From Karalla daura (taxonomy: Eukaryota > Chordata > Actinopteri > Chaetodontiformes > Leiognathidae): a DNA stretch of 64,000 nucleotides. The notes below the pieces were generated by a model that was not told the origin of the DNA, made no database searches, and saw only the letters and a list, made by a program, of their open reading frames with translations. Location: positions 372,001-436,000 of the forward strand of contig JANZKI010000029.1 in NCBI GenBank assembly GCA_029224185.1. Direction: 5' to 3'. Below, in pieces: positions 35,625-47,619 of the stretch; positions within the stretch are counted from its first letter, which is position 1; each line of letters opens with the position of its first letter. The translations under genes were made by a program, and so were the position numbers.

Positions 35625-35752
35625 CCGAAAAAGTGTTTAGAACGCCTAGTTGGGCCTGTTTTAGCCCCCCGCCGAGGAAACGGTGGGGATAAGCGCTTTG
35701 AAAAAGTGTGTTGACGCATTCACCATTGGCCATTACGCAGTGCAGCAACAGG
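35625..35752 (+). repeat. First M4' chimera (M4 left end, M8 body; 128 bp)
   Basis: Starts with M4-specific ccgaaaaag and continues as M8 (cctagttggg, gttttagcc, gccgagg, accattggcc). The switch is confined to the shared interval at about 35,633-35,647. It carries ccccccgccg where M8 has ccccctgccg; all M4' copies I checked share this change, which points to a single origin. M4' then recurs throughout regions B and C. Confidence 0.85.
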
Positions 35753-36256
35753 CCTAAACAGTGTTTAGAACGCCCAGCTGGGCCTGTTTACAGCCGCCTG
35801 CGTAGGAAACGGTGGGGAAAAGCGCTTTGAAACAGTGTGTAAACGCATTCGCCATCGACCATTACTCGGTGCAGCAACAGGCTTAAACAGTGTTTAGAAC
35901 GCGTAGTTGGGCCTGCTTACAGCCCCCTGTGTAGGAAACGCGCTTTGAAAAAGTGTGTTGACGCATTCACCGTCGGCCATTTGTCTCTGTAGCAACAGGC
36001 CGAAAAAGTGTTTAGAACGCCTTGTTGGGCCTGTTTTAGCCCCCTGCTTCGGAAACGGTGGGGATAAGCGATTTGAAAAAATGTGTTGACGCATTCACTA
36101 TCGGCCATTACGCAGTGCAGCAACAGGCCTAAACAGTGTTTAGAACGCCTAGTTGGGCTTGTCTACAGCCCCCTGTGTCGGAAGCGGTGAGGAAAAGCTC
36201 TTTGAAAAAGTGTGTTTACGCATTCACCATGGGCCATTACGCAGTGCAGCAACAGG

Positions 36257-36387
36257 CCTAAACAGTGTTTAGAGCGCCTAATTGGGCCTGTTTATAGCCC
36301 CCTGCGTAGGAAACGGTGGAGAAAAGCGCTTTGAAAAAGTGTGTTGTGACGCATTCACTATCGGCCATTACGCAGTGCAGCAACAGG
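36257..36387 (+). repeat. First M6' chimera (M6 left half, M9 right half; 131 bp)
   Basis: M6 up to gtaggaaacgg, then M9 from gtggagaaaag through gtgttgtgacgc. The switch is within about 5 bp around ggtgg. Its creation removes 129 bp from an M6-M9 pair. M6' begins every HOR unit of region C. Confidence 0.85.
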
Positions 36388-37392
36388 CCTAAACAGTGTT
36401 TAGAACGCCTAGTTGGGCCTGCTTTTGCCCCCTGCCTAGGACACGGTGGGGAAAAGCGCTTTGAAAAAGTGTGTATGCATTCACCATCGGCCAATACGCA
36501 GTGCAGCAACAGGCCTAAACAGTGTTTAGAACGCCCAGCTGGGCCTGTTTACAGCCGCCTGCGTAGGAAACGGTGGGGAAAAGCGCTTTGAAACAGTGTG
36601 TAAACGCATTCGCCATCGACCATTACTCGGTGCAGCAACAGGCTTAAACAGTGTTTAGAACGCGTAGTTGGGCCTGCTTACAGCCCCCTGTGTAGGAAAC
36701 GCGCTTTGAAAAAGTGTGTTGACGCATTCACCGTCGGCCATTTGTCTCTGTAGCAACAGGCCGAAAAAGTGTTTAGAACGCCTAGTTGGGCCTGTTTTAG
36801 CCCCCCGCCGAGGAAACGGTGGGGATAAGCGCTTTGAAAAAGTGTGTTGACGCATTCACCATTGGCCATTACGCAGTGCAGCAACAGGCCTAAACAGTGT
36901 TTAGAACGCCCAGCTGGGCCTGTTTACAGCCGCCTGCGTAGGAAACGGTGGGGAAAAGCGCTTTGAAACAGTGTGTAAACGCATTCGCCATCGACCATTA
37001 CTCGGTGCAGCAACAGGCTTAAACAGTGTTTAGAACGCGTAGTTGGGCCTGCTTACAGCCCCCTGTGTAGGAAACGCGCTTTGAAAAAGTGTGTTGACGC
37101 ATTCACCGTCGGCCATTTGTCTCTGTAGCAACAGGCCGAAAAAGTGTTTAGAACGCCTTGTTGGGCCTGTTTTAGCCCCCTGCTTCGGAAACGGTGGGGA
37201 TAAGCGATTTGAAAAAATGTGTTGACGCATTCACTATCGCCCATTACGCAGTGCAGCAACAGGCCTAAACAGTGTTTAGAACGCCTAGTTGGGCTTGTCT
37301 ACAGCCCCCTGTGTCGGAAGCGGTGAGGAAAAGCTCTTTGAAAAAGTGTGTTTACGCATTCACCATGGGCCATTACGCAGTGCAGCAACAGG
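36257..37392. repeat. Earliest complete 9-mer HOR (1,136 bp)
   Basis: M6'-M1-M2-M3-M4'-M2-M3-M4-M5, 1,136 bp. It is followed by an ordinary M6 (gaatcag variant) rather than another M6', so it stands alone. Its M4 ends atcgccc, unlike the atcggcc M4 in region C. Confidence 0.85.
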
Positions 37393-37652
37393 CCTAAACA
37401 GTGTTTAGAGCGCCTAATTGGGCCTGTTTATAGCCCCCTGCGTAGGAAACGGTGGGGAAAAGCGCTTTGAATCAGTGTGAAAACGCATTCGCCATCGGCC
37501 ATTACTCGGTGCAGCAACAGGCTTAAACAGTGTTTAGAACGCCTAGTTGGGCCTGTTTACAGCCCCGTGCATAGGAAACTGTGGGGAAAAGCGCTTTGAA
37601 AAAGTGTGTTGTGACGCATTCACTCTCGGCGATAACGCAGTGCAGCAACAGG

Positions 37653-37780
37653 CCTAAACAGTGTTTAGAACGCCTAGTTGGGCCTGTTTTAGCCCCCTGC
37701 TTCGGAAACGGTGGGGATAAGCGCTTTGAAAAAGTGTGTTGACGCATTCACCATTGGCCATTACGCAGTGCAGCAACAGG
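37653..37780 (+). repeat. M8 with an M4-like patch
   Basis: An M8 by position (after M7) and ends, but with gcttcggaaacgg in place of gccgaggaaacgg. The patch brings in a second copy of the CENP-B-box-like motif (37,700-37,716). Copies recur at 40,805 and 45,853, as expected from the offsets of 3,152 and 5,048 bp. Confidence 0.7.
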
Positions 37781-38413
37781 CCTAAACAGTGTTTAGAACG
37801 CCCAGCTGGGCCTGTTTACAGCCGCCTGCGTAGGAAACGGTGGGGAAAAGCGCTTTGAAACAGTGTGTAAACGCATTCGCCATCGACCATTACTCGGTGC
37901 AGCAACAGGCTTAAACAGTGTTTAGAACGCGTAGTTGGGCCTGCTTACAGCCCCCTGTGTAGGAAACGCGCTTTGAAAAAGTGTGTTGACGCATTCACCG
38001 TCGGCCATTTGTCTCTGTAGCAACAGGCCGAAAAAGTGTTTAGAACGCCTTGTTGGGCCTGTTTTAGCCCCCTGCTTCGGAAACGGTGGGGATAAGCGAT
38101 TTGAAAAAATGTGTTGACGCATTCACTATCGGCCATTACGCAGTGCAGCAACAGGCCTAAACAGTGTTTAGAACGCCTAGTTGGGCTTGTCTACAGCCCC
38201 CTGTGTCGGAAGCGGTGAGGAAAAGCTCTTTGAAAAAGTGTGTTTACGCATTCACCATGGGCCATTACGCAGTGCAGCAACAGGCCTAAACAGTGTTTAG
38301 AGCGCCTAATTGGGCCTGTTTATAGCCCCCTGCGTAGGAAACGGTGGCGAAAAGTGCGTTGAAAAAGTGTGTTGACGCATTCACCGTTGGCCATTACACA
38401 GTGCAGCAACAGG

Positions 38414-38540
38414 CCTAAACAGTGTTTAGAACGCCAAGTTGGGCCTGTTTACAGCCCCGTGCATAGGAAACTGTGGAGAAAAGCGCTTTGAAAAAGTGTG
38501 TATGCATTCACCATCGGCCAATACGCAGTGCAGCAACAGG
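38414..38540 (+). repeat. Chimeric monomer M9/M1 (127 bp)
   Basis: M9 up to gtggagaaaag, then M1 from gtgtgtatgcattc with ggccaatacg. The switch lies in the shared interval gaaaagcgctttg through aaaagtgtgt. Copies at 41,566 and 46,614 follow the 3,152- and 5,048-bp duplications. Confidence 0.8.
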
Positions 38541-40040
38541 CCTAAACAGTGTTTAGAACGCCCAGCTGGGCCTGTTTACAGCCGCCTGCGTAGGAAACGG
38601 TGGGGAAAAGCGCTTTGAAACAGTGTGTAAACGCATTCGCCATCGACCATTACTCGGTGCAGCAACAGGCTTAAACAGTGTTTAGAACGCGTAGTTGGGC
38701 CTGCTTACAGCCCCCTGTGTAGGAAACGCGCTTTGAAAAAGTGTGTTGACGCATTCACCGTCGGCCATTTGTCTCTGTAGCAACAGGCCGAAAAAGTGTT
38801 TAGAACGCCTAGTTGGGCCTGTTTTAGCCCCCCGCCGAGGAAACGGTGGGGATAAGCGCTTTGAAAAAGTGTGTTGACGCATTCACCATTGGCCATTACG
38901 CAGTGCAGCAACAGGCCTAAACAGTGTTTAGAACGCCCAGCTGGGCCTGTTTACAGCCGCCTGCGTAGGAAACGGTGGGGAAAAGCGCTTTGAAACAGTG
39001 TGTAAACGCATTCGCCATCGACCATTACTCGGTGCAGCAACAGGCTTAAACAGTGTTTAGAACGCGTAGTTGGGCCTGCTTACAGCCCCCTGTGTAGGAA
39101 ACGCGCTTTGAAAAAGTGTGTTGACGCATTCACCGTCGGCCATTTGTCTCTGTAGCAACAGGCCGAAAAAGTGTTTAGAACGCCTAGTTGGGCCTGTTTT
39201 AGCCCCCCGCCGAGGAAACGGTGGGGATAAGCGCTTTGAAAAAGTGTGTTGACGCATTCACCATTGGCCATTACGCAGTGCAGCAACAGGCCTAAACAGT
39301 GTTTAGAACGCCCAGCTGGGCCTGTTTACAGCCGCCTGCGTAGGAAACGGTGGGGAAAAGCGCTTTGAAACAGTGTGTAAACGCATTCGCCATCGACCAT
39401 TACTCGGTGCAGCAACAGGCTTAAACAGTGTTTAGAACGCGTAGTTGGGCCTGCTTACAGCCCCCTGTGTAGGAAACGCGCTTTGAAAAAGTGTGTTGAC
39501 GCATTCACCGTCGGCCATTTGTCTCTGTAGCAACAGGCCGAAAAAGTGTTTAGAACGCCTAGTTGGGCCTGTTTTAGCCCCCCGCCGAGGAAACGGTGGG
39601 GATAAGCGCTTTGAAAAAGTGTGTTGACGCATTCACCATTGGCCATTACGCAGTGCAGCAACAGGCCTAAACAGTGTTTAGAACGCCCAGCTGGGCCTGT
39701 TTACAGCCGCCTGCGTAGGAAACGGTGGGGAAAAGCGCTTTGAAACAGTGTGTAAACGCATTCGCCATCGACCATTACTCGGTGCAGCAACAGGCTTAAA
39801 CAGTGTTTAGAACGCGTAGTTGGGCCTGCTTACAGCCCCCTGTGTAGGAAACGCGCTTTGAAAAAGTGTGTTGACGCATTCACCGTCGGCCATTTGTCTC
39901 TGTAGCAACAGGCCGAAAAAGTGTTTAGAACGCCTAGTTGGGCCTGTTTTAGCCCCCCGCCGAGGAAACGGTGGGGATAAGCGCTTTGAAAAAGTGTGTT
40001 GACGCATTCACCATTGGCCATTACGCAGTGCAGCAACAGG
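38541..40040. repeat. Tandem 375-bp trimer M2-M3-M4', four copies
   Basis: Units 38,541-38,915, 38,916-39,290, 39,291-39,665 and 39,666-40,040, each 129+118+128 bp. A fifth unit starting at 40,041 ends in M4 instead of M4'. I saw no difference among the four; the fifth has taggtaacgg at 40,094. This is the purest short tandem expansion in the window. Confidence 0.9.
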
Positions 40041-42571
40041 CCTAAACAGTGTTTAGAACGCCCAGCTGGGCCTGTTTACAGCCGCCTGCGTAGGTAACGG
40101 TGGGGAAAAGCGCTTTGAAACAGTGTGTAAACGCATTCGCCATCGACCATTACTCGGTGCAGCAACAGGCTTAAACAGTGTTTAGAACGCGTAGTTGGGC
40201 CTGCTTACAGCCCCCTGTGTAGGAAACGCGCTTTGAAAAAGTGTGTTGACGCATTCACCGTCGGCCATTTGTCTCTGTAGCAACAGGCCGAAAAAGTGTT
40301 TAGAACGCCTTGTTGGGCCTGTTTTAGCCCCCTGCTTCGGAAACGGTGGGGATAAGCGATTTGAAAAAATGTGTTGACGCATTCACTATCGCCCATTACG
40401 CAGTGCAGCAACAGGCCTAAACAGTGTTTAGAACGCCTAGTTGGGCTTGTCTACAGCCCCCTGTGTCGGAAGCGGTGAGGAAAAGCTCTTTGAAAAAGTG
40501 TGTTTACGCATTCACCATGGGCCATTACGCAGTGCAGCAACAGGCCTAAACAGTGTTTAGAGCGCCTAATTGGGCCTGTTTATAGCCCCCTGCGTAGGAA
40601 ACGGTGGGGAAAAGCGCTTTGAATCAGTGTGTAAACGCATTCGCCATCGGCCATTACTCGGTGCAGCAACAGGCTTAAACAGTGTTTAGAACGCCTAGTT
40701 GGGCCTGTTTACAGCCCCGTGCATAGGAAACTGTGGGGAAAAGCGCTTTGAAAAAGTGTGTTGTGACGCATTCACTCTCGGCGATAACGCAGTGCAGCAA
40801 CAGGCCTAAACAGTGTTTAGAACGCCTAGTTGGGCCTGTTTTAGCCCCCTGCTTCGGAAACGGTGGGGATAAGCGCTTTGAAAAAGTGTGTTGACGCATT
40901 CACCATTGGCCATTACGCAGTGCAGCAACAGGCCTAAACAGTGTTTAGAACGCCCAGCTGGGCCTGTTTACAGCCGCCTGCGTAGGAAACGGTGGGGAAA
41001 AGCGCTTTGAAACAGTGTGTAAACGCATTCGCCATCGACCATTACTCGGTGCAGCAACAGGCTTAAACAGTGTTTAGAACGCGTAGTTGGGCCTGCTTAC
41101 AGCCCCCTGTGTAGGAAACGCGCTTTGAAAAAGTGTGTTGACGCATTCACCGTCGGCCATTTGTCTCTGTAGCAACAGGCCGAAAAAGTGTTTAGAACGC
41201 CTTGTTGGGCCTGTTTTAGCCCCCTGCTTCGGAAACGGTGGGGATAAGCGATTTGAAAAAATGTGTTGACGCATTCACTATCGGCCATTACGCAGTGCAG
41301 CAACAGGCCTAAACAGTGTTTAGAACGCCTAGTTGGGCTTGTCTACAGCCCCCTGTGTCGGAAGCGGTGAGGAAAAGCTCTTTGAAAAAGTGTGTTTACG
41401 CATTCACCATGGGCCATTACGCAGTGCAGCAACAGGCCTAAACAGTGTTTAGAGCGCCTAATTGGGCCTGTTTATAGCCCCCTGCGTAGGAAACGGTGGG
41501 GAAAAGTGCGTTGAAAAAGTGTGTTGACGCATTCACCGTTGGCCATTACACAGTGCAGCAACAGGCCTAAACAGTGTTTAGAACGCCAAGTTGGGCCTGT
41601 TTACAGCCCCGTGCATAGGAAACTGTGGAGAAAAGCGCTTTGAAAAAGTGTGTATGCATTCACCATCGGCCAATACGCAGTGCAGCAACAGGCCTAAACA
41701 GTGTTTAGAACGCCCAGCTGGGCCTGTTTACAGCCGCCTGCGTAGGAAACGGTGGGGAAAAGCGCTTTGAAACAGTGTGTAAACGCATTCGCCATCGACC
41801 ATTACTCGGTGCAGCAACAGGCTTAAACAGTGTTTAGAACGCGTAGTTGGGCCTGCTTACAGCCCCCTGTGTAGGAAACGCGCTTTGAAAAAGTGTGTTG
41901 ACGCATTCACCGTCGGCCATTTGTCTCTGTAGCAACAGGCCGAAAAAGTGTTTAGAACGCCTAGTTGGGCCTGTTTTAGCCCCCCGCCGAGGAAACGGTG
42001 GGGATAAGCGCTTTGAAAAAGTGTGTTGACGCATTCACCATTGGCCATTACGCAGTGCAGCAACAGGCCTAAACAGTGTTTAGAACGCCCAGCTGGGCCT
42101 GTTTACAGCCGCCTGCGTAGGAAACGGTGGGGAAAAGCGCTTTGAAACATTGTGTAAACGCATTCGCCATCGACCATTACTCGGTGCAGCAACAGGCTTA
42201 AACAGTGTTTAGAACGCGTAGTTGGGCCTGCTTACAGCCCCCTGTGTAGGAAACGCGCTTTGAAAAAGTGTGTTGACGCATTCACCGTCGGCCATTTGTC
42301 TCTGTAGCAACAGGCCGAAAAAGTGTTTAGAACGCCTTGTTGGGCCTGTTTTAGCCCCCTGCTTCGGAAACGGTGGGGATAAGCGATTTGAAAAAATGTG
42401 TTGACGCATTCACTATCGGCCATTACGCAGTGCAGCAACAGGCCTAAACAGTGTTTAGAACGCCTAGTTGGGCTTGTCTACAGCCCCCTGTGTCGGAAGC
42501 GGTGAGGAAAAGCTCTTTGAAAAAGTGTGTTTACGCATTCACCATGGGCCATTACGCAGTGCAGCAACAGG

Positions 42572-44082
42572 CCTAAACAGTGTTTAGAGCGCCTAATTGG
42601 GCCTGTTTATAGCCCCCTGCGTAGGAAACGGTGGAGAAAAGCGCTTTGAAAAAGTGTGTTGTGACGCATTCACTATCGGCCATTACGCAGTGCAGCAACA
42701 GGCCTAAACAGTGTTTAGAACGCCTAGTTGGGCCTGCTTTTGCCCCCTGCCTAGGACACGGTGGGGAAAAGCGCTTTGAAAAAGTGTGTATGCATTCACC
42801 ATCGGCCAATACGCAGTGCAGCAACAGGCCTAAACAGTGTTTAGAACGCCCAGCTGGGCCTGTTTACAGCCGCCTGCGTAGGAAACGGTGGGGAAAAGCG
42901 CTTTGAAACAGTGTGTAAACGCATTCGCCATCGACCATTACTCGGTGCAGCAACAGGCTTAAACAGTGTTTAGAACGCGTAGTTGGGCCTGCTTACAGCC
43001 CCCTGTGTAGGAAACGCGCTTTGAAAAAGTGTGTTGACGCATTCACCGTCGGCCATTTGTCTCTGTAGCAACAGGCCGAAAAAGTGTTTAGAACGCCTAG
43101 TTGGGCCTGTTTTAGCCCCCCGCCGAGGAAACGGTGGGGATAAGCGCTTTGAAAAAGTGTGTTGACGCATTCACCATTGGCCATTACGCAGTGCAGCAAC
43201 AGGCCTAAACAGTGTTTAGAACGCCCAGCTGGGCCTGTTTACAGCCGCCTGCGTAGGAAACGGTGGGGAAAAGCGCTTTGAAACATTGTGTAAACGCATT
43301 CGCCATCGACCATTACTCGGTGCAGCAACAGGCTTAAACAGTGTTTAGAACGCGTAGTTGGGCCTGCTTACAGCCCCCTGTGTAGGAAACGCGCTTTGAA
43401 AAAGTGTGTTGACGCATTCACAGTCGGCCATTTGTCTCTGTAGCAACAGGCCGAAAAAGTGTTTAGAACGCCTAGTTGGGCCTGTTTTAGCCCCCCGCCG
43501 AGGAAACGGTGGGGATAAGCGCTTTGAAAAAGTGTGTTGACGCATTCACCATTGGCCATTACGCAGTGCAGCAACAGGCCTAAACAGTGTTTAGAACGCC
43601 CAGCTGGGCCTGTTTACAGCCGCCTGCGTAGGAAACGGTGGGGAAAAGCGCTTTGAAACAGTGTGTAAACGCATTCGCCATCGACCATTACTCGGTGCAG
43701 CAACAGGCTTAAACAGTGTTTAGAACGCGTAGTTGGGCCTGCTTACAGCCCCCTGTGTAGGAAACGCGCTTTGAAAAAGTGTGTTGACGCATTCACCGTC
43801 GGCCATTTGTCTCTGTAGCAACAGGCCGAAAAAGTGTTTAGAACGCCTTGTTGGGCCTGTTTTAGCCCCCTGCTTCGGAAACGGTGGGGATAAGCGATTT
43901 GAAAAAATGTGTTGACGCATTCACTATCGCCCATTACGCAGTGCAGCAACAGGCCTAAACAGTGTTTAGAACGCCTAGTTGGGCTTGTCTACAGCCCCCT
44001 GTGTCGGAAGCGGTGAGGAAAAGCTCTTTGAAAAAGTGTGTTTACGCATTCACCATGGGCCATTACGCAGTGCAGCAACAGG
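42572..44082. repeat. 12-mer HOR variant (1,511 bp)
   Basis: A 9-mer with one extra 375-bp trimer: M6'-M1-M2-M3-M4'-M2-M3-M4'-M2-M3-M4-M5. The length 1,136+375=1,511 agrees. The next monomer is a normal M6 at 44,083. Confidence 0.85.
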
Positions 44083-44211
44083 CCTAAACAGTGTTTAGAG
44101 CGCCTAATTGGGCCTGTTTATAGCCCCCTGCGTAGGAAACGGTGGGGAAAAGCGCTTTGAATCAGTGTGTAAACGCATTCGCCATCGGCCATTACTCGGT
44201 GCAGCAACAGG

Positions 44212-44338
44212 CTTAAACAGTGTTTAGAACGCCTAGTTGGGCCTGTTTACAGCCCCGTGCATAGGAAACTGTGGGGAAAAGCGCTTTGAAAAAGTGTGTA
44301 TGCATTCACCATCGGCCAATACGCAGTGCAGCAACAGG
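44212..44338 (+). repeat. Chimeric monomer M7/M1 (127 bp)
   Basis: M7 start (cttaaacag, ccccgtgcatagg, gtggggaaaag) joined to the M1 end (gtgtgtatgcattc, ggccaatacg). The switch lies between gtggggaaaag and gtgtgt. An identical join is at 49,260-49,386. It is also the junction of the 5,048-bp tandem duplication. Confidence 0.8.
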
Positions 44339-47300
44339 CCTAAACAGTGTTTAGAACGCCCAGCTGGGCCTGTTTACAGCCGCCTGCGTAGGAAACGGTG
44401 GGGAAAAGCGCTTTGAAACAGTGTGTAAACGCATTCGCCATCGACCATTACTCGGTGCAGCAACAGGCTTAAACAGTGTTTAGAACGCGTAGTTGGGCCT
44501 GCTTACAGCCCCCTGTGTAGGAAACGCGCTTTGAAAAAGTGTGTTGACGCATTCACCGTCGGCCATTTGTCTCTGTAGCAACAGGCCGAAAAAGTGTTTA
44601 GAACGCCTAGTTGGGCCTGTTTTAGCCCCCCGCCGAGGAAACGGTGGGGATAAGCGCTTTGAAAAAGTGTGTTGACGCATTCACCATTGGCCATTACGCA
44701 GTGCAGCAACAGGCCTAAACAGTGTTTAGAACGCCCAGCTGGGCCTGTTTACAGCCGCCTGCGTAGGAAACGGTGGGGAAAAGCGCTTTGAAACAGTGTG
44801 TAAACGCATTCGCCATCGACCATTACTCGGTGCAGCAACAGGCTTAAACAGTGTTTAGAACGCGTAGTTGGGCCTGCTTACAGCCCCCTGTGTAGGAAAC
44901 GCGCTTTGAAAAAGTGTGTTGACGCATTCACCGTCGGCCATTTGTCTCTGTAGCAACAGGCCGAAAAAGTGTTTAGAACGCCTAGTTGGGCCTGTTTTAG
45001 CCCCCCGCCGAGGAAACGGTGGGGATAAGCGCTTTGAAAAAGTGTGTTGACGCATTCACCATTGGCCATTACGCAGTGCAGCAACAGGCCTAAACAGTGT
45101 TTAGAACGCCCAGCTGGGCCTGTTTACAGCCGCCTGCGTAGGAAACGGTGGGGAAAAGCGCTTTGAAACAGTGTATAAACGCATTCGCCATCGACCATTA
45201 CTCGGTGCAGCAACAGGCTTAAACAGTGTTTAGAACGCGTAGTTGGGCCTGCTTACAGCCCCCTGTGTAGGAAACGCGCTTTGAAAAAGTGTGTTGACGC
45301 ATTCACCGTCGGCCATTTGTCTCTGTAGCAACAGGCCGAAAAAGTGTTTAGAACGCCTTGTTGGGCCTGTTTTAGCCCCCTGCTTCGGAAACGGTGGGGA
45401 TAAGCGATTTGAAAAAATGTGTTGACGCATTCACTATCGCCCATTACGCAGTGCAGCAACAGGCCTAAACAGTGTTTAGAACGCCTAGTTGGGCTTGTCT
45501 ACAGCCCCCTGTGTCGGAAGCGGTGAGGAAAAGCTCTTTGAAAAAGTGTGTTTACGCATTCACCATGGGCCATTACGCAGTGCAGCAACAGGCCTAAACA
45601 GTGTTTAGAGCGCCTAATTGGGCCTGTTTATAGCCCCCTGCGTAGGAAACGGTGGGGAAAAGCGCTTTGAATCAGTGTGTAAACGCATTCGCCATCGGCC
45701 ATTACTCGGTGCAGCAACAGGCTTAAACAGTGTTTAGAACGCCTAGTTGGGCCTGTTTACAGCCCCGTGCATAGGAAACTGTGGGGAAAAGCGCTTTGAA
45801 AAAGTGTGTTGTGACGCATTCACTCTCGGCGATAACGCAGTGCAGCAACAGGCCTAAACAGTGTTTAGAACGCCTAGTTGGGCCTGTTTTAGCCCCCTGC
45901 TTCGGAAACGGTGGGGATAAGCGCTTTGAAAAAGTGTGTTGACGCATTCACCATTGGCCATTACGCAGTGCAGCAACAGGCCTAAACAGTGTTTAGAACG
46001 CCCAGCTGGGCCTGTTTACAGCCGCCTGCGTAGGAAACGGTGGGGAAAAGCGCTTTGAAACAGTGTGTAAACGCATTCGCCATCGACCATTACTCGGTGC
46101 AGCAACAGGCTTAAACAGTGTTTAGAACGCGTAGTTGGGCCTGCTTACAGCCCCCTGTGTAGGAAACGCGCTTTGAAAAAGTGTGTTGACGCATTCACCG
46201 TCGGCCATTTGTCTCTGTAGCAACAGGCCGAAAAAGTGTTTAGAACGCCTTGTTGGGCCTGTTTTAGCCCCCTGCTTCGGAAACGGTGGGGATAAGCGAT
46301 TTGAAAAAATGTGTTGACGCATTCACTATCGGCCATTACGCAGTGCAGCAACAGGCCTAAACAGTGTTTAGAACGCCTAGTTGGGCTTGTCTACAGCCCC
46401 CTGTGTCGGAAGCGGTGAGGAAAAGCTCTTTGAAAAAGTGTGTTTACGCATTCACCATGGGCCATTACGCAGTGCAGCAACAGGCCTAAACAGTGTTTAG
46501 AGCGCCTAATTGGGCCTGTTTATAGCCCCCTGCGTAGGAAACGGTGGGGAAAAGTGCGTTGAAAAAGTGTGTTGACGCATTCACCGTTGGCCATTACACA
46601 GTGCAGCAACAGGCCTAAACAGTGTTTAGAACGCCAAGTTGGGCCTGTTTACAGCCCCGTGCATAGGAAACTGTGGAGAAAAGCGCTTTGAAAAAGTGTG
46701 TATGCATTCACCATCGGCCAATACGCAGTGCAGCAACAGGCCTAAACAGTGTTTAGAACGCCCAGCTGGGCCTGTTTACAGCCGCCTGCGTAGGAAACGG
46801 TGGGGAAAAGCGCTTTGAAACAGTGTGTAAACGCATTCGCCATCGACCATTACTCGGTGCAGCAACAGGCTTAAACAGTGTTTAGAACGCGTAGTTGGGC
46901 CTGCTTACAGCCCCCTGTGTAGGAAACGCGCTTTGAAAAAGTGTGTTGACGCATTCACCGTCGGCCATTTGTCTCTGTAGCAACAGGCCGAAAAAGTGTT
47001 TAGAACGCCTAGTTGGGCCTGTTTTAGCCCCCCGCCGAGGAAACGGTGGGGATAAGCGCTTTGAAAAAGTGTGTTGACGCATTCACCATTGGCCATTACG
47101 CAGTGCAGCAACAGGCCTAAACAGTGTTTAGAACGCCCAGCTGGGCCTGTTTACAGCCGCCTGCGTAGGAAACGGTGGGGAAAAGCGCTTTGAAACATTG
47201 TGTAAACGCATTCGCCATCGACCATTACTCGGTGCAGCAACAGGCTTAAACAGTGTTTAGAACGCGTAGTTGGGCCTGCTTACAGCCCCCTGTGTAGGAA

Positions 47301-47619
47301 ACGCGCTTTGAAAAAGTGTGTTGACGCATTCACCGTCGGCCATTTGTCTCTGTAGCAACAGGCCGAAAAAGTGTTTAGAACGCCTTGTTGGGCCTGTTTT
47401 AGCCCCCTGCTTCGGAAACGGTGGGGATAAGCGATTTGAAAAAATGTGTTGACGCATTCACTATCGGCCATTACGCAGTGCAGCAACAGGCCTAAACAGT
47501 GTTTAGAACGCCTAGTTGGGCTTGTCTACAGCCCCCTGTGTCGGAAGCGGTGAGGAAAAGCTCTTTGAAAAAGTGTGTTTACGCATTCACCATGGGCCAT
47601 TACGCAGTGCAGCAACAGG

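Noticed and set aside
38541..40040. CRISPR-like regular repeats
   Set aside because: Units of 375 bp are repeats over their whole length, with no unique spacers and no cas genes.
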